Of a DNA stretch of 64,000 bases, positions 24,976 through 32,884 are shown piece by piece. The stretch comes from PALSA-612 sp964595575. Its GTDB lineage: Bacteria > Actinomycetota > Thermoleophilia > Gaiellales > Gaiellaceae. The notes under the pieces are model-generated. The model did not search any database. It was not told the DNA's origin and saw only the letters and a program-made list of their open reading frames with translations. The position numbers and the translations under genes were made by a program. Every line of letters begins with the position of its first letter. Positions within the stretch are counted from its first letter, which is position 1. The stretch covers positions 1 to 64,000 of the forward strand of contig CAZQRA010000004.1 in assembly GCA_964595575.1 (NCBI GenBank), written 5' to 3'.

Positions 24976-27509
24976 CCGAGATCGAGACCGAGATCGTTCG
25001 CGGCATCGGCTCCGACTACGAGGTCAAGTACGGCTTCCACGTCCCCGAGGACTACTTCTACAAGTCGGGGCGGGGCCTCTCCCACGAGCTCATCGACGCC
25101 ATCTCCTCGCACAAGGACGAGCCCGCCTGGATGCGCAAGTTCCGGCACAAGGCTCTCGACTACTTCTTGGCCCGGCCGCTACCCCGCTGGGGCGGCGACC
25201 TGTCGGCCATCGACTTCGACTCCATCTACTACTACATCAAGCCCACCGAGAAGCAGGCGTCCTCCTGGGACGAGCTTCCTCCTGACATCAAGGAGACCTG
25301 GGATCGGCTGGGGATTCCCGAGGCGGAGAAGAAGTACCTGGCCGGAGTGGGAGCTCAGTACGAGTCGGAGGTCGTCTACCACAAGCTGAAGGAGGACCTG
25401 GAGAGGCAGGGGGTCGTCTTCCTCGATACCGATACGGCCCTCAAGACCCACGAGGACCTCTTCCGCCAGTACTTCGGCACCATCGTCCCTCCCAACGACA
25501 ACAAGTTCGCGGCCCTCAACTCCGCGGTGTGGTCGGGCGGCTCCTTCATCTACGTGCCGCCGGGGGTGAAGGTGGACATGCCCCTCCAGGCGTACTTCCG
25601 CATCAACGCCCAGAACATGGGCCAGTTCGAGCGCACCCTCATCATCGTCGACGAGGGGGCCTACGTGCACTACGTCGAGGGCTGCACGGCCCCCATCTAC
25701 TCCACCGACTCCCTGCACTCGGCGGTGGTCGAGATCGTCGTCAAGAGGGGCGGGCGCTGCCGCTACACGACCATCCAGAACTGGTCGACCAACGTCTACA
25801 ACCTAGTGACCAAGCGGGCCGTCGCCTACGAGGAGGCGACCATGGAGTGGGTGGACGGGAACCTGGGATGCCTGAGCGGCGACGCTCAGGTGTTCACGAA
25901 CCCTGAGGGCCCGCGGCCTATCGCCCAGATCCGCCCCGGCGACACGGTGTACGCGTACGACGTCGAGAGTCTCCGGCCCGTGAGGCGCCGCGTCAAGGCC
26001 GTTCGCCAGAGCGGCGTCCAGGCGGTCTACGGGGTCGAGACGAGGAACCACCGCCGGATCAAGGCAACCGCCAACCACCCGTTCCTCGTGCTCGAGCGCG
26101 CCACCCCCGAAGGGGAGGCGACGCTGCGGTGGAAGATGCTCGTCGACATCCATCCCGGCGACCGCGTGGGCGTCGTCCGGGGTCTCCCCGACGACGGGAA
26201 GCCCCGCGATCTCACGGACTACCGCTACGTCCAGAAGGATGCGAGAAACCGGCCCAGGACGCAGATCACGCTGCCGAGGGAGACAGACGAGGACCTGATG
26301 TGGCTGCTCGGCGCGTATCTGGGCGATGGGTACATGGAGCGCAATGCCTCGGGAGCGGCAAACCGCGTCTACTTCGCGGTGCCGCCCGATGATCCGGCCC
26401 GCGGGAGACTCGAGCAGACGCTCCGGAAGGTCTTCGGCGTGGAAGGACGGCAGAAGGGCGGGGTCGCGCTCACGGTGGGCTCGACGGTGCTAGCGGACTT
26501 CCTTTCCTGGCTCGGCATGGCGGGCACGGCTCGTACCAAGCGGATTCCCGGCTGGATCTTCGGGCTTCCCGCGGCTCAGCGGCTCGCCTTCATCGAGGGC
26601 TACCTCGACGCCGACGGCCACGTGAGGAAGGCGAAGGTGAAGGATGGCGTCCAGTACGGGCAGCTCGTGTTCGTGTCGGCGAGCGAGGCGCTCCTCGAAG
26701 ATCTCAAGCTGCTCGCGATCACGTGCGGCTTGACGCCGGGAAAGATCAGCCGCCTAGTGAAGGACCGGAAGCTCACTCTGGGTAAGGAGGTCGAGGAGTA
26801 CGTCAGCTACGCCCTGACCATGAGCGCGCGGGAGAACCTCGAGGCCATCAGGTCCCATCGGCCGCCGGCTGGCTACCTCGAGTTCACGCCCGTCCGCGAG
26901 ATCACGCCGCTCCCGGCCGAGCCGACGTACGACATCGAGGTCGAGGAGGCGCACAACTTCGTGGCCAACGGCCTTCTTGTTCACAACTCGAAGCTGACGA
27001 TGAAGTACCCCGCCATCTGGCTCTTGGGGGAGGGAGCCCACGGCGAGGTGCTCTCCATCGCCTTTGCCGGCAAGGGCCAGCACCAGGACGCGGGCGGGAA
27101 GGCTGTGCACGTGGCTCCGCGGACGTCGTCCGTCATCACCTCCAAGTCCATCTCCAAGGACGGCGGCCGGGCCGGCTACCGCGGGCTCCTGGAGGTGGCC
27201 AAGGGGGCGGTGGGCTCGAGGTCCAAGGTGGTATGCGACGCCCTCATCCTGGACGAGGCCTCCCGCTCGGATACCTACCCCTACATTCGCATCGACGAGT
27301 CCGACGTGGACATCGGCCACGAGGCCACCGTGTCCAAGATCGGGGAGGAGCAGCTCTTCTACCTCATGAGCCGGGGGCTGTCGGAGGCCGAGGCCAGCGC
27401 CATGATCGTGTCCGGCTTCGTGGAGCCCATCACCAAGGAGCTTCCCCTCGAGTACGCGGTGGAGATGAACCGCCTCATCCAGCTGCAGATGGAGGGCTCG
27501 GTTGGATAG
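24972..27509 (+). CDS. sufB: Fe-S cluster scaffold SufB, interrupted by an in-frame intein
   Basis: 845 residues in total. N-extein 1-299 and C-extein 673-845 together give a 472-residue SufB of normal size, with KYPAIWLLGEGAHGEVLS and the conserved QHQDAGGKAVHVAP core. Residues 300-672 are an intein inserted in the conserved DGNLG/SKLTMKYP site. After splicing the protein pairs with SufC and SufD to build Fe-S clusters. GTG start overlaps sufC, and the last 8 nt overlap sufD. Removal of the intein is required for function, so suf activity depends on splicing. Confidence 0.96.
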   Translation: MTEIETEIVRGIGSDYEVKYGFHVPEDYFYKSGRGLSHELIDAISSHKDEPAWMRKFRHKALDYFLARPLPRWGGDLSAIDFDSIYYYIKPTEKQASSWDELPPDIKETWDRLGIPEAEKKYLAGVGAQYESEVVYHKLKEDLERQGVVFLDTDTALKTHEDLFRQYFGTIVPPNDNKFAALNSAVWSGGSFIYVPPGVKVDMPLQAYFRINAQNMGQFERTLIIVDEGAYVHYVEGCTAPIYSTDSLHSAVVEIVVKRGGRCRYTTIQNWSTNVYNLVTKRAVAYEEATMEWVDGNLGCLSGDAQVFTNPEGPRPIAQIRPGDTVYAYDVESLRPVRRRVKAVRQSGVQAVYGVETRNHRRIKATANHPFLVLERATPEGEATLRWKMLVDIHPGDRVGVVRGLPDDGKPRDLTDYRYVQKDARNRPRTQITLPRETDEDLMWLLGAYLGDGYMERNASGAANRVYFAVPPDDPARGRLEQTLRKVFGVEGRQKGGVALTVGSTVLADFLSWLGMAGTARTKRIPGWIFGLPAAQRLAFIEGYLDADGHVRKAKVKDGVQYGQLVFVSASEALLEDLKLLAITCGLTPGKISRLVKDRKLTLGKEVEEYVSYALTMSARENLEAIRSHRPPAGYLEFTPVREITPLPAEPTYDIEVEEAHNFVANGLLVHNSKLTMKYPAIWLLGEGAHGEVLSIAFAGKGQHQDAGGKAVHVAPRTSSVITSKSISKDGGRAGYRGLLEVAKGAVGSRSKVVCDALILDEASRSDTYPYIRIDESDVDIGHEATVSKIGEEQLFYLMSRGLSEAEASAMIVSGFVEPITKELPLEYAVEMNRLIQLQMEGSVG
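25869..26987 (+). other. Intein in SufB with LAGLIDADG homing endonuclease
   Basis: 373 residues in frame with sufB. Block A starts CLSGDAQVF with nucleophile Cys1. Block B has the T-x2-H motif TANHPFLV. A LAGLIDADG-type endonuclease core shows LLGAYLGDGYM and FIEGYLDADGH. Blocks F/G end TYDIEVEEAHNFVANGLLVHN, with terminal His-Asn and a Ser at +1 of the C-extein. Both splicing residues and both acidic endonuclease positions are intact, so it looks active. SufB inteins are known in mycobacteria. Confidence 0.93.
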
Positions 27510-28683
27510 AGCCGCGGCGGCGGCTCGCTACCGGGAGCTCCCGCTTCCTAGCACCTCCGAGGAGAGCTGGCGGTTCACCGACCTCAAGGGCTTCGACCCC
27601 GAGGCCTTCCACGGAGACGGTCGAGGGGCTGCCCGGCCTGCGACTGCGCCTCCCGCAGGCATGCTGGAGATCGACGTGGCCGGGGTGGCCGTCGCCGAGG
27701 AGGGCGGGATCGAGATCGCCCGTGCTCCCGACGGGATCGTCTTCCAGCCGCTGTCCGAGGACGAGCCGCTTCTCGGGTCGCTCGTCGGCGCCTTCGACAA
27801 GTTCACCGCCCACAACGCCGCCTGCTGGCAGAACGGCCTCCTCGTGCGGGTGCCCAAGGGGGTCGTCCTAGAGCGGCCGCTCTACGTGCGGGTGGTGACC
27901 ACGGTCGAGTCGGGGGCCCTCTTCTGGCGGCTGCTGGTGGTGGCCGAGGAGGGAAGCCGCTTCTCCCTGATCGAGGAGTACGCCTCGGCAGAGCCCGACT
28001 TGCCGAGCTACACGAACGCTGCCTGCGAGCTCTTCGTGGAGCCGGGAGCGAAGCTCGAGTACGTGTCGCTGCAGAACGCCTCCCGGGAGACGTGGCACTT
28101 CGCGACCCACCACGCCCGCGTCGACCGGGACGCCGAGCTGGACTGGGTCGCCGGCGGGTTCGGGTCGAAGAAGGGGAAGGTGCGCATCCACAACGACCTG
28201 GCGGGCCCCGGCGCTACCTCCCGCGTCACCGGCGCCTACTTTGCGGACGGGACCCAGCACCTGGACTACGACACCTTCCAGGCCCACCTGGCGCCCCACA
28301 CGACCTCCGACTTCGCCTTCAAGGGGGCGCTCCGCGACCGGGCCACGGTCGTGTGGCGGGGGATGATCCGGGTGGAGAAGGTGGCCCAGAAGACGAACGC
28401 CTACCAGGAGAACCGTAACCTCCTCCTGTCCCGGGAGGCCCACGCGGACTCCATCCCAGGGCTCGAGATCCTGGCCAACGACGTTCGCTGCACGCACGGG
28501 GCCACCATCTCCCAGGTCGACCGCGATCAGCTCTTCTACTGCATGGCCCGGGGGCTGACTCGGGCGGACGCCGAGCGGCTCATCGTGCGGGGCTTCTTCC
28601 AGGACGTGCTCGACCGCATCGACCTGGAGCCGGTGCGGGAGGCGCTGGCCGACGCCTTGGAGGCGCGGATCCCCGAGCGCTGA
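27502..28683 (+). CDS. sufD: Fe-S cluster assembly protein SufD
   Basis: 393 residues. N-terminal ESWRFTDLKGFDPEAF, central beta-helix, and C-terminal QKTNAYQENRNLLLS, CTHGATISQVDRDQLFYCMARGL with the conserved Cys/His pair, typical of SufB/SufD family ends. Partner of SufB and SufC. The apparent start is TTG 27502, overlapping the sufB stop by 8 nt. Confidence 0.94.
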   Translation: MDRAAAAARYRELPLPSTSEESWRFTDLKGFDPEAFHGDGRGAARPATAPPAGMLEIDVAGVAVAEEGGIEIARAPDGIVFQPLSEDEPLLGSLVGAFDKFTAHNAACWQNGLLVRVPKGVVLERPLYVRVVTTVESGALFWRLLVVAEEGSRFSLIEEYASAEPDLPSYTNAACELFVEPGAKLEYVSLQNASRETWHFATHHARVDRDAELDWVAGGFGSKKGKVRIHNDLAGPGATSRVTGAYFADGTQHLDYDTFQAHLAPHTTSDFAFKGALRDRATVVWRGMIRVEKVAQKTNAYQENRNLLLSREAHADSIPGLEILANDVRCTHGATISQVDRDQLFYCMARGLTRADAERLIVRGFFQDVLDRIDLEPVREALADALEARIPER

Positions 28684-28697
28684 CGCCGCCCCCGGCG

Positions 28698-28703
28698 TAG
28701 AGT
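28698..28703 (+). promoter_or_regulatory. -10-like TAGAGT before the methyltransferase at 28710
   Basis: Six nt separate TAGAGT from the GTG start, with no Shine-Dalgarno, suggesting an internal leaderless promoter within the suf region. Confidence 0.35.
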
Positions 28704-28709
28704 GGAGCC

Positions 28710-29351
28710 GTGGCCTGCGGCTGCTATCCCCCCTCGGGGTACGAGGAGTTCTTCTCGGAGCGGCAGGCGCGCAGAGACGCTCGGCGCTACCGGCGCAAGG
28801 GCCTGGACCGAGCGGCCAGGTGGATCGTGGACACCGTCTGCTCGCAGGGCGTCCGGGGTGCCACTGTGCTCGAGCCGGGGGGCGGGGTCGGCGCCATCCA
28901 GATCGAGCTCCTCAAGGCAGGCGCCGCCCGCTCGGTGGTGGTCGAGCTCTCGCCGGCCTACGAGGAGGTAGCGGCCGAGCTGGCCCGGGAGGCAGGGGTG
29001 GCCGAGCGGCTGGAGCGGCGCCTGGGGGACTTCGCCGCCGAGGCGGACGGGCGGGCAGACGTGGTCGTGCTCCACCGAGTCGTCTGCTGCTACCCCGACC
29101 ACGAGCGGCTGCTCTCCGCCGCCAGCGATCGGGCCGGGCGCGTGCTCGTGTTCACCCACCCGCCTCGCAACCTGGCCTCGCGGGCTCTGCTGGCCGCCCT
29201 CAACGCCTGGATGGCGGTACGGGGGAGGGAGTTTCGGGCCTTCGCCCACCCGCCCCGGGCGATGGTGGAGGTGGCGAGGAGGCGGGGCCTGGAGCCCTTC
29301 GCCTACCGGGGGGCTCTCGTGTGGCGAGGGGTGGCCTTCCGCAGGCGCTGA
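28710..29351 (+). CDS. SAM-dependent methyltransferase, unknown substrate
   Basis: 213 residues with the class I motif VLEPGGGVGAIQIELLKAGA, VVVELSPAY (acidic ribose-binding end), and VVVLHRVVCCYPDH. The N-terminus has a short CGCYPPSGYEEFF stretch with two Cys. It resembles Mg-protoporphyrin-type/UbiE-like methyltransferases of actinobacteria. Sits between sufD and sufS, possibly a passenger; whether it acts in Fe-S biology is not shown by the sequence. Confidence 0.75.
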   Translation: MACGCYPPSGYEEFFSERQARRDARRYRRKGLDRAARWIVDTVCSQGVRGATVLEPGGGVGAIQIELLKAGAARSVVVELSPAYEEVAAELAREAGVAERLERRLGDFAAEADGRADVVVLHRVVCCYPDHERLLSAASDRAGRVLVFTHPPRNLASRALLAALNAWMAVRGREFRAFAHPPRAMVEVARRRGLEPFAYRGALVWRGVAFRRR

Positions 29352-29382
29352 CGGCCTCCTCGGCCGCAGTCGCCGCGGCGGG

Positions 29383-29388
29383 TACGAT
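29383..29388 (+). promoter_or_regulatory. -10-like TACGAT upstream of sufS
   Basis: TACGAT lies 6 nt before GTG 29395 (3 nt before GTG 29392). The spacing favours GTG 29395 as a leaderless start and a separate promoter for sufS. Confidence 0.4.
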
Positions 29389-29394
29389 TGCGTG

Positions 29395-30645
29395 GTGGCT
29401 TTGACGACGGAGGCGAGGAAGAGGCTCGACGCGCACGCGCTGCGCAAGGACTTCCCCATCTTCGGGCAGGAGTTCCACGGCAAGCCCCTTGCCTTCCTCG
29501 ACTCGGCCGTGAGCTCGCAGAAGCCGCGGGTGGTGCTCGATCGGGTGCGGAGCTTCTACGAGACCTCCTACACCAACGTCCACCGCGGCGTCTACGAGTT
29601 GGCCGAGCGGGCCACGGCCGAGTTCGAGCTGGCCCGGGAGAAGGTGCGGGCCTTGCTCAACGCCCCCTCCTCGCGGGAGGTGATCTTCACCCGCAACGTC
29701 ACCGAGGCCATGAACCTCGTGGCCTACGCTTGGGGAGAGGACAACGTGGGCCCCGGGGACGTGGTCGTCGTCACCGAGCTCGAGCACCACTCCAACTTCG
29801 TCCCCTGGCAGCAGCTGGCCAAGCGCAAGGGGGCGACGTTCCGGGTCATTCCCATCGACGACCGAGGGGAGCTTCGCCTGGAGGCGCTGGACCAGATCGC
29901 GGCCGCGGGTCCCGTCAAGGTGGTGGCCTGTACCCTCGTCTCCAACGCCCTAGGCACCGTCAACCCGGTGGAGACGCTGGCTGCCTGGGCGCACGCCCAG
30001 GGAGCGGTGATGGTGGTCGACGCGGCTCAGGGGGTGCCGCACCGACCGGTCGACGTGCAGGCGCTCGGCTGCGACTTCCTGGGCTTCACCGGTCACAAGA
30101 TGTGCGCCCCGGGAGGAAGCGGGGCCCTGTGGGGACGGGCCCAGCTCCTGGAGCGGATGCGGCCGTTCGAGATGGGGGGAGAGATGATCCGCAAGGTCAC
30201 CGTGGAGGAGACCACCTGGAACGACCTCCCCTACAAGTTCGAGGCGGGGACGCCGGCCATCGCCGAGGCGGTGGGTCTCGGCTACGCCATCGACTACCTG
30301 AGCGAGATCGGCTTGGAGGCGATCCGGGAGCACGAGCGGGAGATCACCGCCTACGCGCTCGAGCGCATGGCCGAGGTACCGGGGATCGAGATCTACGGCC
30401 CGCCGGTGGAGCGGCGGGGAGGCATCATCTCCTTCAACCTGGACGGGATCCACCCCCACGACGTCGCCCAGGTGCTGGACTGGGAGGGGGTGGCGATTCG
30501 GGCCGGCCACCACTGCTGCCAGCCGCTGATGAGGAGGCTCGGGGTGGCCGCTACGAGCAGGGCGAGCTTCTACCTCTACTCCATTCCCGAGGAGGTTGAG
30601 CGCCTGGTCGAAGGCCTGCACAAGGTGAAGAAGGTGCTGGGGTGA
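29395..30645 (+). CDS. sufS: Cysteine desulfurase SufS
   Basis: PLP enzyme that moves sulfur from cysteine to SufU. About 416 residues: ELEHHSNFVPWQ, VVDAAQGVPH (PLP Asp/Gln), FTGHKMCAPGGSG (PLP Lys), and the active-site loop AGHHCCQPLMRR with the sulfur-accepting Cys. Two adjacent GTG codons (29392, 29395) are possible; I prefer the second because of the -10 spacing. The end overlaps sufU by 4 nt (GTGA). Confidence 0.95.
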   Translation: MALTTEARKRLDAHALRKDFPIFGQEFHGKPLAFLDSAVSSQKPRVVLDRVRSFYETSYTNVHRGVYELAERATAEFELAREKVRALLNAPSSREVIFTRNVTEAMNLVAYAWGEDNVGPGDVVVVTELEHHSNFVPWQQLAKRKGATFRVIPIDDRGELRLEALDQIAAAGPVKVVACTLVSNALGTVNPVETLAAWAHAQGAVMVVDAAQGVPHRPVDVQALGCDFLGFTGHKMCAPGGSGALWGRAQLLERMRPFEMGGEMIRKVTVEETTWNDLPYKFEAGTPAIAEAVGLGYAIDYLSEIGLEAIREHEREITAYALERMAEVPGIEIYGPPVERRGGIISFNLDGIHPHDVAQVLDWEGVAIRAGHHCCQPLMRRLGVAATSRASFYLYSIPEEVERLVEGLHKVKKVLG

Positions 30646-31076
30646 GCGGCTTCGAGGACCTCTACCGGGAGATCATCCTCGACCACTACAAGAACCCCCG
30701 CGGCCACGGCATCATCGAAAACGCGGATGCCAGCGCCGAGGGCCAGAACCCCCTGTGCGGCGACGAGGTCTCCATCTACGTGGCCTTCGCCGAGGACGGG
30801 GAGACGATCGCCGACGTGAAGTTCTCCGGCCGCGGCTGCGCCATCAGCCAAGCAGCCACCTCCATGCTCACGGAGATGGTCACCGGCAAGACGGCGAGCG
30901 AGGTGGCGACCATGCCCAAGGAGGAGCTGCTCGAGGAGCTGGGGATCCCGCTCACGCCGGTGCGGCTCAAGTGCGCCATCCTCGGGTTGACGACCCTGAA
31001 GCTGGCGTTGCACAAGGGGAAGGGGACCCCCTTGCCCGAGGAGTGGGCGGCGATCGAGGAGCTGGAGCTGCGCTAG
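30642..31076 (+). CDS. sufU: Sulfur-transfer protein SufU
   Basis: Zn-dependent sulfurtransferase that takes persulfide from SufS. 144 residues with three conserved Cys: NPLCGDEVSIYV, GRGCAISQAATSML, and RLKCAILGL, plus the Asp of the Zn site (GDE). The 18-20 residue insertion between the second and third Cys distinguishes SufU from IscU. GTG start overlaps sufS; its last base is the first base of the next gene's GTG. Confidence 0.94.
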   Translation: MSGFEDLYREIILDHYKNPRGHGIIENADASAEGQNPLCGDEVSIYVAFAEDGETIADVKFSGRGCAISQAATSMLTEMVTGKTASEVATMPKEELLEELGIPLTPVRLKCAILGLTTLKLALHKGKGTPLPEEWAAIEELELR

Positions 31077-31393
31077 TGTCGTGGGTGGACGTGTGCCCGG
31101 CCGAGGAGCTGCCGCCGGGCCGGATGAAGCTGGTGGAGGCAGGCGACGCGTACGTGGGCGTGTACAACGTCAAGGGAGAGCTCTACGCCATCGAGGACCG
31201 TTGCTCCCACGACGACGGGCCCCTCTGCGAGGGAGACTGGGATGCCGAGCGCGGGGTCGTCGTCTGCCCCCGGCACGGCGCCAGCTTCGATCTCCGCAGC
31301 GGCCGTCCCCTCACCCTGCCTGCCTACCAGCCCGTGGCGACCTACCCGGTGCGGGTGGACGAGCGGGGGATGGTCCAGGTCGAGCTTCCCTAG
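31076..31393 (+). CDS. Rieske-type [2Fe-2S] ferredoxin
   Basis: 105 residues with both cluster loops, CSHDDGPLCEG and CPRHGASFDL (Cys-x-His and Cys-x2-His), of the NirD/biphenyl-dioxygenase ferredoxin type. Start GTG 31076 shares a base with the sufU stop. Such Rieske genes often end suf operons in actinobacteria; its electron-transfer partner is unknown. Confidence 0.88.
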   Translation: MSWVDVCPAEELPPGRMKLVEAGDAYVGVYNVKGELYAIEDRCSHDDGPLCEGDWDAERGVVVCPRHGASFDLRSGRPLTLPAYQPVATYPVRVDERGMVQVELP

Positions 31394-31399
31394 CCGGCC

Positions 31400-31993
31400 G
31401 TGCTCGACGCCCGCGTGCGCGCGGTGCTCGCCCGCCTGGAGGAGGAAGACAAGCGGGAGCGGGCTCTGAAGCTGCCTCCGCGGCTGCGCGGCAGGCAGGT
31501 GGCTCCGACCACGGGGAGGTTCCTCTTCGCCCTGGTCGCTCCCCAGCCCGGCGCCTCGGTGCTCGAGATCGGAGGAGGCCGCGGGTACTCCACGATCTGG
31601 CTGGCCGCCGGAGCTCGCATCCTGGGCGGACGGGTTACCTCCCTGGAGGCGGATCCCGCCAAGTGCCGGGCCTGGCGCCAGAACGTGGCCGAGGCCGGGC
31701 TGGAGGAGTGGGCGGAGCTCGTGTGCGGCGACGCCCTGGAGGTGCTCCCCGGGCTGGAGGACGTCTACGACCTCGTGTTCCTGGACGCCGAGAAGGAGGA
31801 CTACGAGCGGCTCTTCCAGCTCGTCCGAGACAAGCTTGAGCCAGGAGCGCTGGTGGTCGCCGACAACGTCCTCTCCCATGCCGGGCTGCGAGCCTACGCG
31901 GAGGCCCGGCAGGCCGACCCCACGCTCCTCAGCGTGACGGTGCCCCTCGACAGGGGCCTGGAGCTCTCCGTCGTCCTGGCGTCGCCCGTATAG
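31400..31993 (+). CDS. O-methyltransferase (catechol O-methyltransferase-like)
   Basis: 197 residues, class I SAM fold: VLEIGGGRGYSTIWLA, SLEADPAKC, LVFLDAEKEDYERL and VVADNVLSHAG match the family-3 O-methyltransferases (CaiE/COMT-like), where the Asp-Ala-x-Lys and Asp-Asn positions bind metal and substrate. GTG 31400 lies 6 nt after the Rieske gene stop, so it is probably the last gene of the suf transcript. Substrate unknown. Confidence 0.82.
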   Translation: MLDARVRAVLARLEEEDKRERALKLPPRLRGRQVAPTTGRFLFALVAPQPGASVLEIGGGRGYSTIWLAAGARILGGRVTSLEADPAKCRAWRQNVAEAGLEEWAELVCGDALEVLPGLEDVYDLVFLDAEKEDYERLFQLVRDKLEPGALVVADNVLSHAGLRAYAEARQADPTLLSVTVPLDRGLELSVVLASPV

Positions 31994-32007
31994 TTGGCAG
32001 ACCGCGG

Positions 32008-32024
32008 AAAGGAGGTGATCCAGC
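32008..32024 (+). promoter_or_regulatory. Hyper-extended Shine-Dalgarno complementary to the whole 16S rRNA tail
   Basis: AAAGGAGGTGATCCAGC is a perfect 17-nt complement of the near-universal 16S rRNA 3' end (GCTGGATCACCTCCTTT), including three bases of helix 45. The GGAGG core lies 9 nt before TTG 32025. Ordinary ribosome-binding sites here match 5-8 bases at most. Confidence 0.7.
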
Positions 32025-32066
32025 TTGAGCGACGACAGCACGGGCAGCGGAGGTGCCGGCCAGTAG
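32025..32066 (+). CDS. Candidate 13-codon ORF (leader or small peptide)
   Basis: TTG start then Ser-Asp-Asp-Ser-Thr-Gly-Ser-Gly-Gly-Ala-Gly-Gln and TAG (product MSDDSTGSGGAGQ). It is hydrophilic, Gly/Ser-rich, with no signal, Cys or repeated regulatory codon. The reason to call it is the 17-nt Shine-Dalgarno match at ideal spacing. It may be a real small protein, a leader peptide for the structured RNA that follows, or a ribosome-binding decoy. Cannot be resolved from one genome. Confidence 0.4.
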   Translation: MSDDSTGSGGAGQ

Positions 32067-32207
32067 GGGCGTGTCCCCGGGACCGAGAGGAAACCGCCTA
32101 GCCAGCGTAGGGGGCCTGCGCTCCGCGCCGCCGTCGGGAAGACGGCTGGAAGCGTCCCTACGAGTACAGGTCGGTAACCGGCAGGGGCCGTCGCCAGGCG
32201 GCCCCTG
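32067..32207 (+). ncRNA. Candidate structured RNA of unknown class
   Basis: Strong nested pairing follows the 13-codon ORF. CGTAGGG (32106-32112) pairs with CCCTACG (32156-32162). Inside it GCGCT (32118-32122) pairs with AGCGT (32151-32155), then GCCGTC (32130-32135) closes a GGGAA loop with GACGGC (32141-32146). A short GTCGG-TAA-CCGGC hairpin follows at about 32170-32182. Last comes a 9-bp hairpin, CAGGGGCCG (32182-32190) with CGGCCCCTG (32199-32207), possibly a terminator without a U run. I compared it by eye with tmRNA, SRP, 6S, T-box, TPP, cobalamin and SAM/SAH elements and found no match. Confidence 0.4.
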
Positions 32208-32236
32208 TGTCTAGGTAGGCCTGGGGCGAGGCAGCG

Positions 32237-32878
32237 ATGGGCCGGGACTACATCCCTCCGCTTCGCTTCCCGGCGCTGACGCGGATCTACGACCCAGTGG
32301 CGGCAGCTCTCGCTCGCGAGCGGGAGTGGAAGGAGGAGCTGGCCCGGCAGGTGGGGCTGCAGGCGGGCATGCGCGTCCTCGACCTCGGGTGCGGCACGGG
32401 CACCCTCGCCCTTCTCCTCGCCCGCTCCTGCCCAGGCGCAGAGGTAGTCGGTCTCGACGCCGACGACGGGGCGCTCGCGCTGGCTCGGCGCAAGGCCGAG
32501 CGGGAAGGACTCGAGGTCGTGCTCAAGCGGGGACGGGTGGAATCGCCGCCCTTCGCGGAGGGGTCGTTCGACCGCGTCGTCACCAGCCTCCTTCTCCACC
32601 ACCTCTCCACCGCCGACAAGCTCCAGTGTCTGGCTCGGGCGCGGTCGCTCCTTCGCCCCAAAGGCAGCCTCCACGTGGCCGACTGGGGAAAGCCGCGCAC
32701 CCGGCTGTGGCGGGCGGCCTTCCTGGCCGTGCAGCTCCTCGACGGCTTCGGGACGACGAGGGACAACGTGGACGGACTCCTTCCCCAGCTCATGTGCGAT
32801 GCCGGCTTCGCCAGGGTCGAGGAGACGGGTCGCTACGCCACGCCGGTGGGCGTGATCTCGCTCTGGAGGGCGGCCTAG
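32237..32878 (+). CDS. Class I SAM-dependent methyltransferase (UbiE/MenG-like)
   Basis: 213 residues: VLDLGCGTGTLALLLA (motif I), VVGLDADDG, FDRVVTSLLLHHL and LLRPKGSLHVADWGKP, as in the UbiE/COQ5-like group. N-terminus IPPLRFPALTRIYDPV is typical of methyltransferases acting on hydrophobic small molecules. ATG start 29 nt after the hairpin of the candidate RNA, so that element may control it. Substrate unknown. Confidence 0.8.
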   Translation: MGRDYIPPLRFPALTRIYDPVAAALAREREWKEELARQVGLQAGMRVLDLGCGTGTLALLLARSCPGAEVVGLDADDGALALARRKAEREGLEVVLKRGRVESPPFAEGSFDRVVTSLLLHHLSTADKLQCLARARSLLRPKGSLHVADWGKPRTRLWRAAFLAVQLLDGFGTTRDNVDGLLPQLMCDAGFARVEETGRYATPVGVISLWRAA

Positions 32879-32884
32879 CCTCCT

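Noticed and set aside
32008..32024. Antisense fragment of a 16S rRNA gene
   Set aside because: The match stops after 17 bases (next bases TTGAGC instead of CGCA), and it is placed at ideal spacing for a start codon, so an extended ribosome-binding site is a better reading.
32067..32207. tmRNA, T-box or a known riboswitch
   Set aside because: Lacks the tRNA-like ends and tag of tmRNA, the T-box AGGGTGG core, and the conserved boxes of TPP, cobalamin, SAM and SAH elements.
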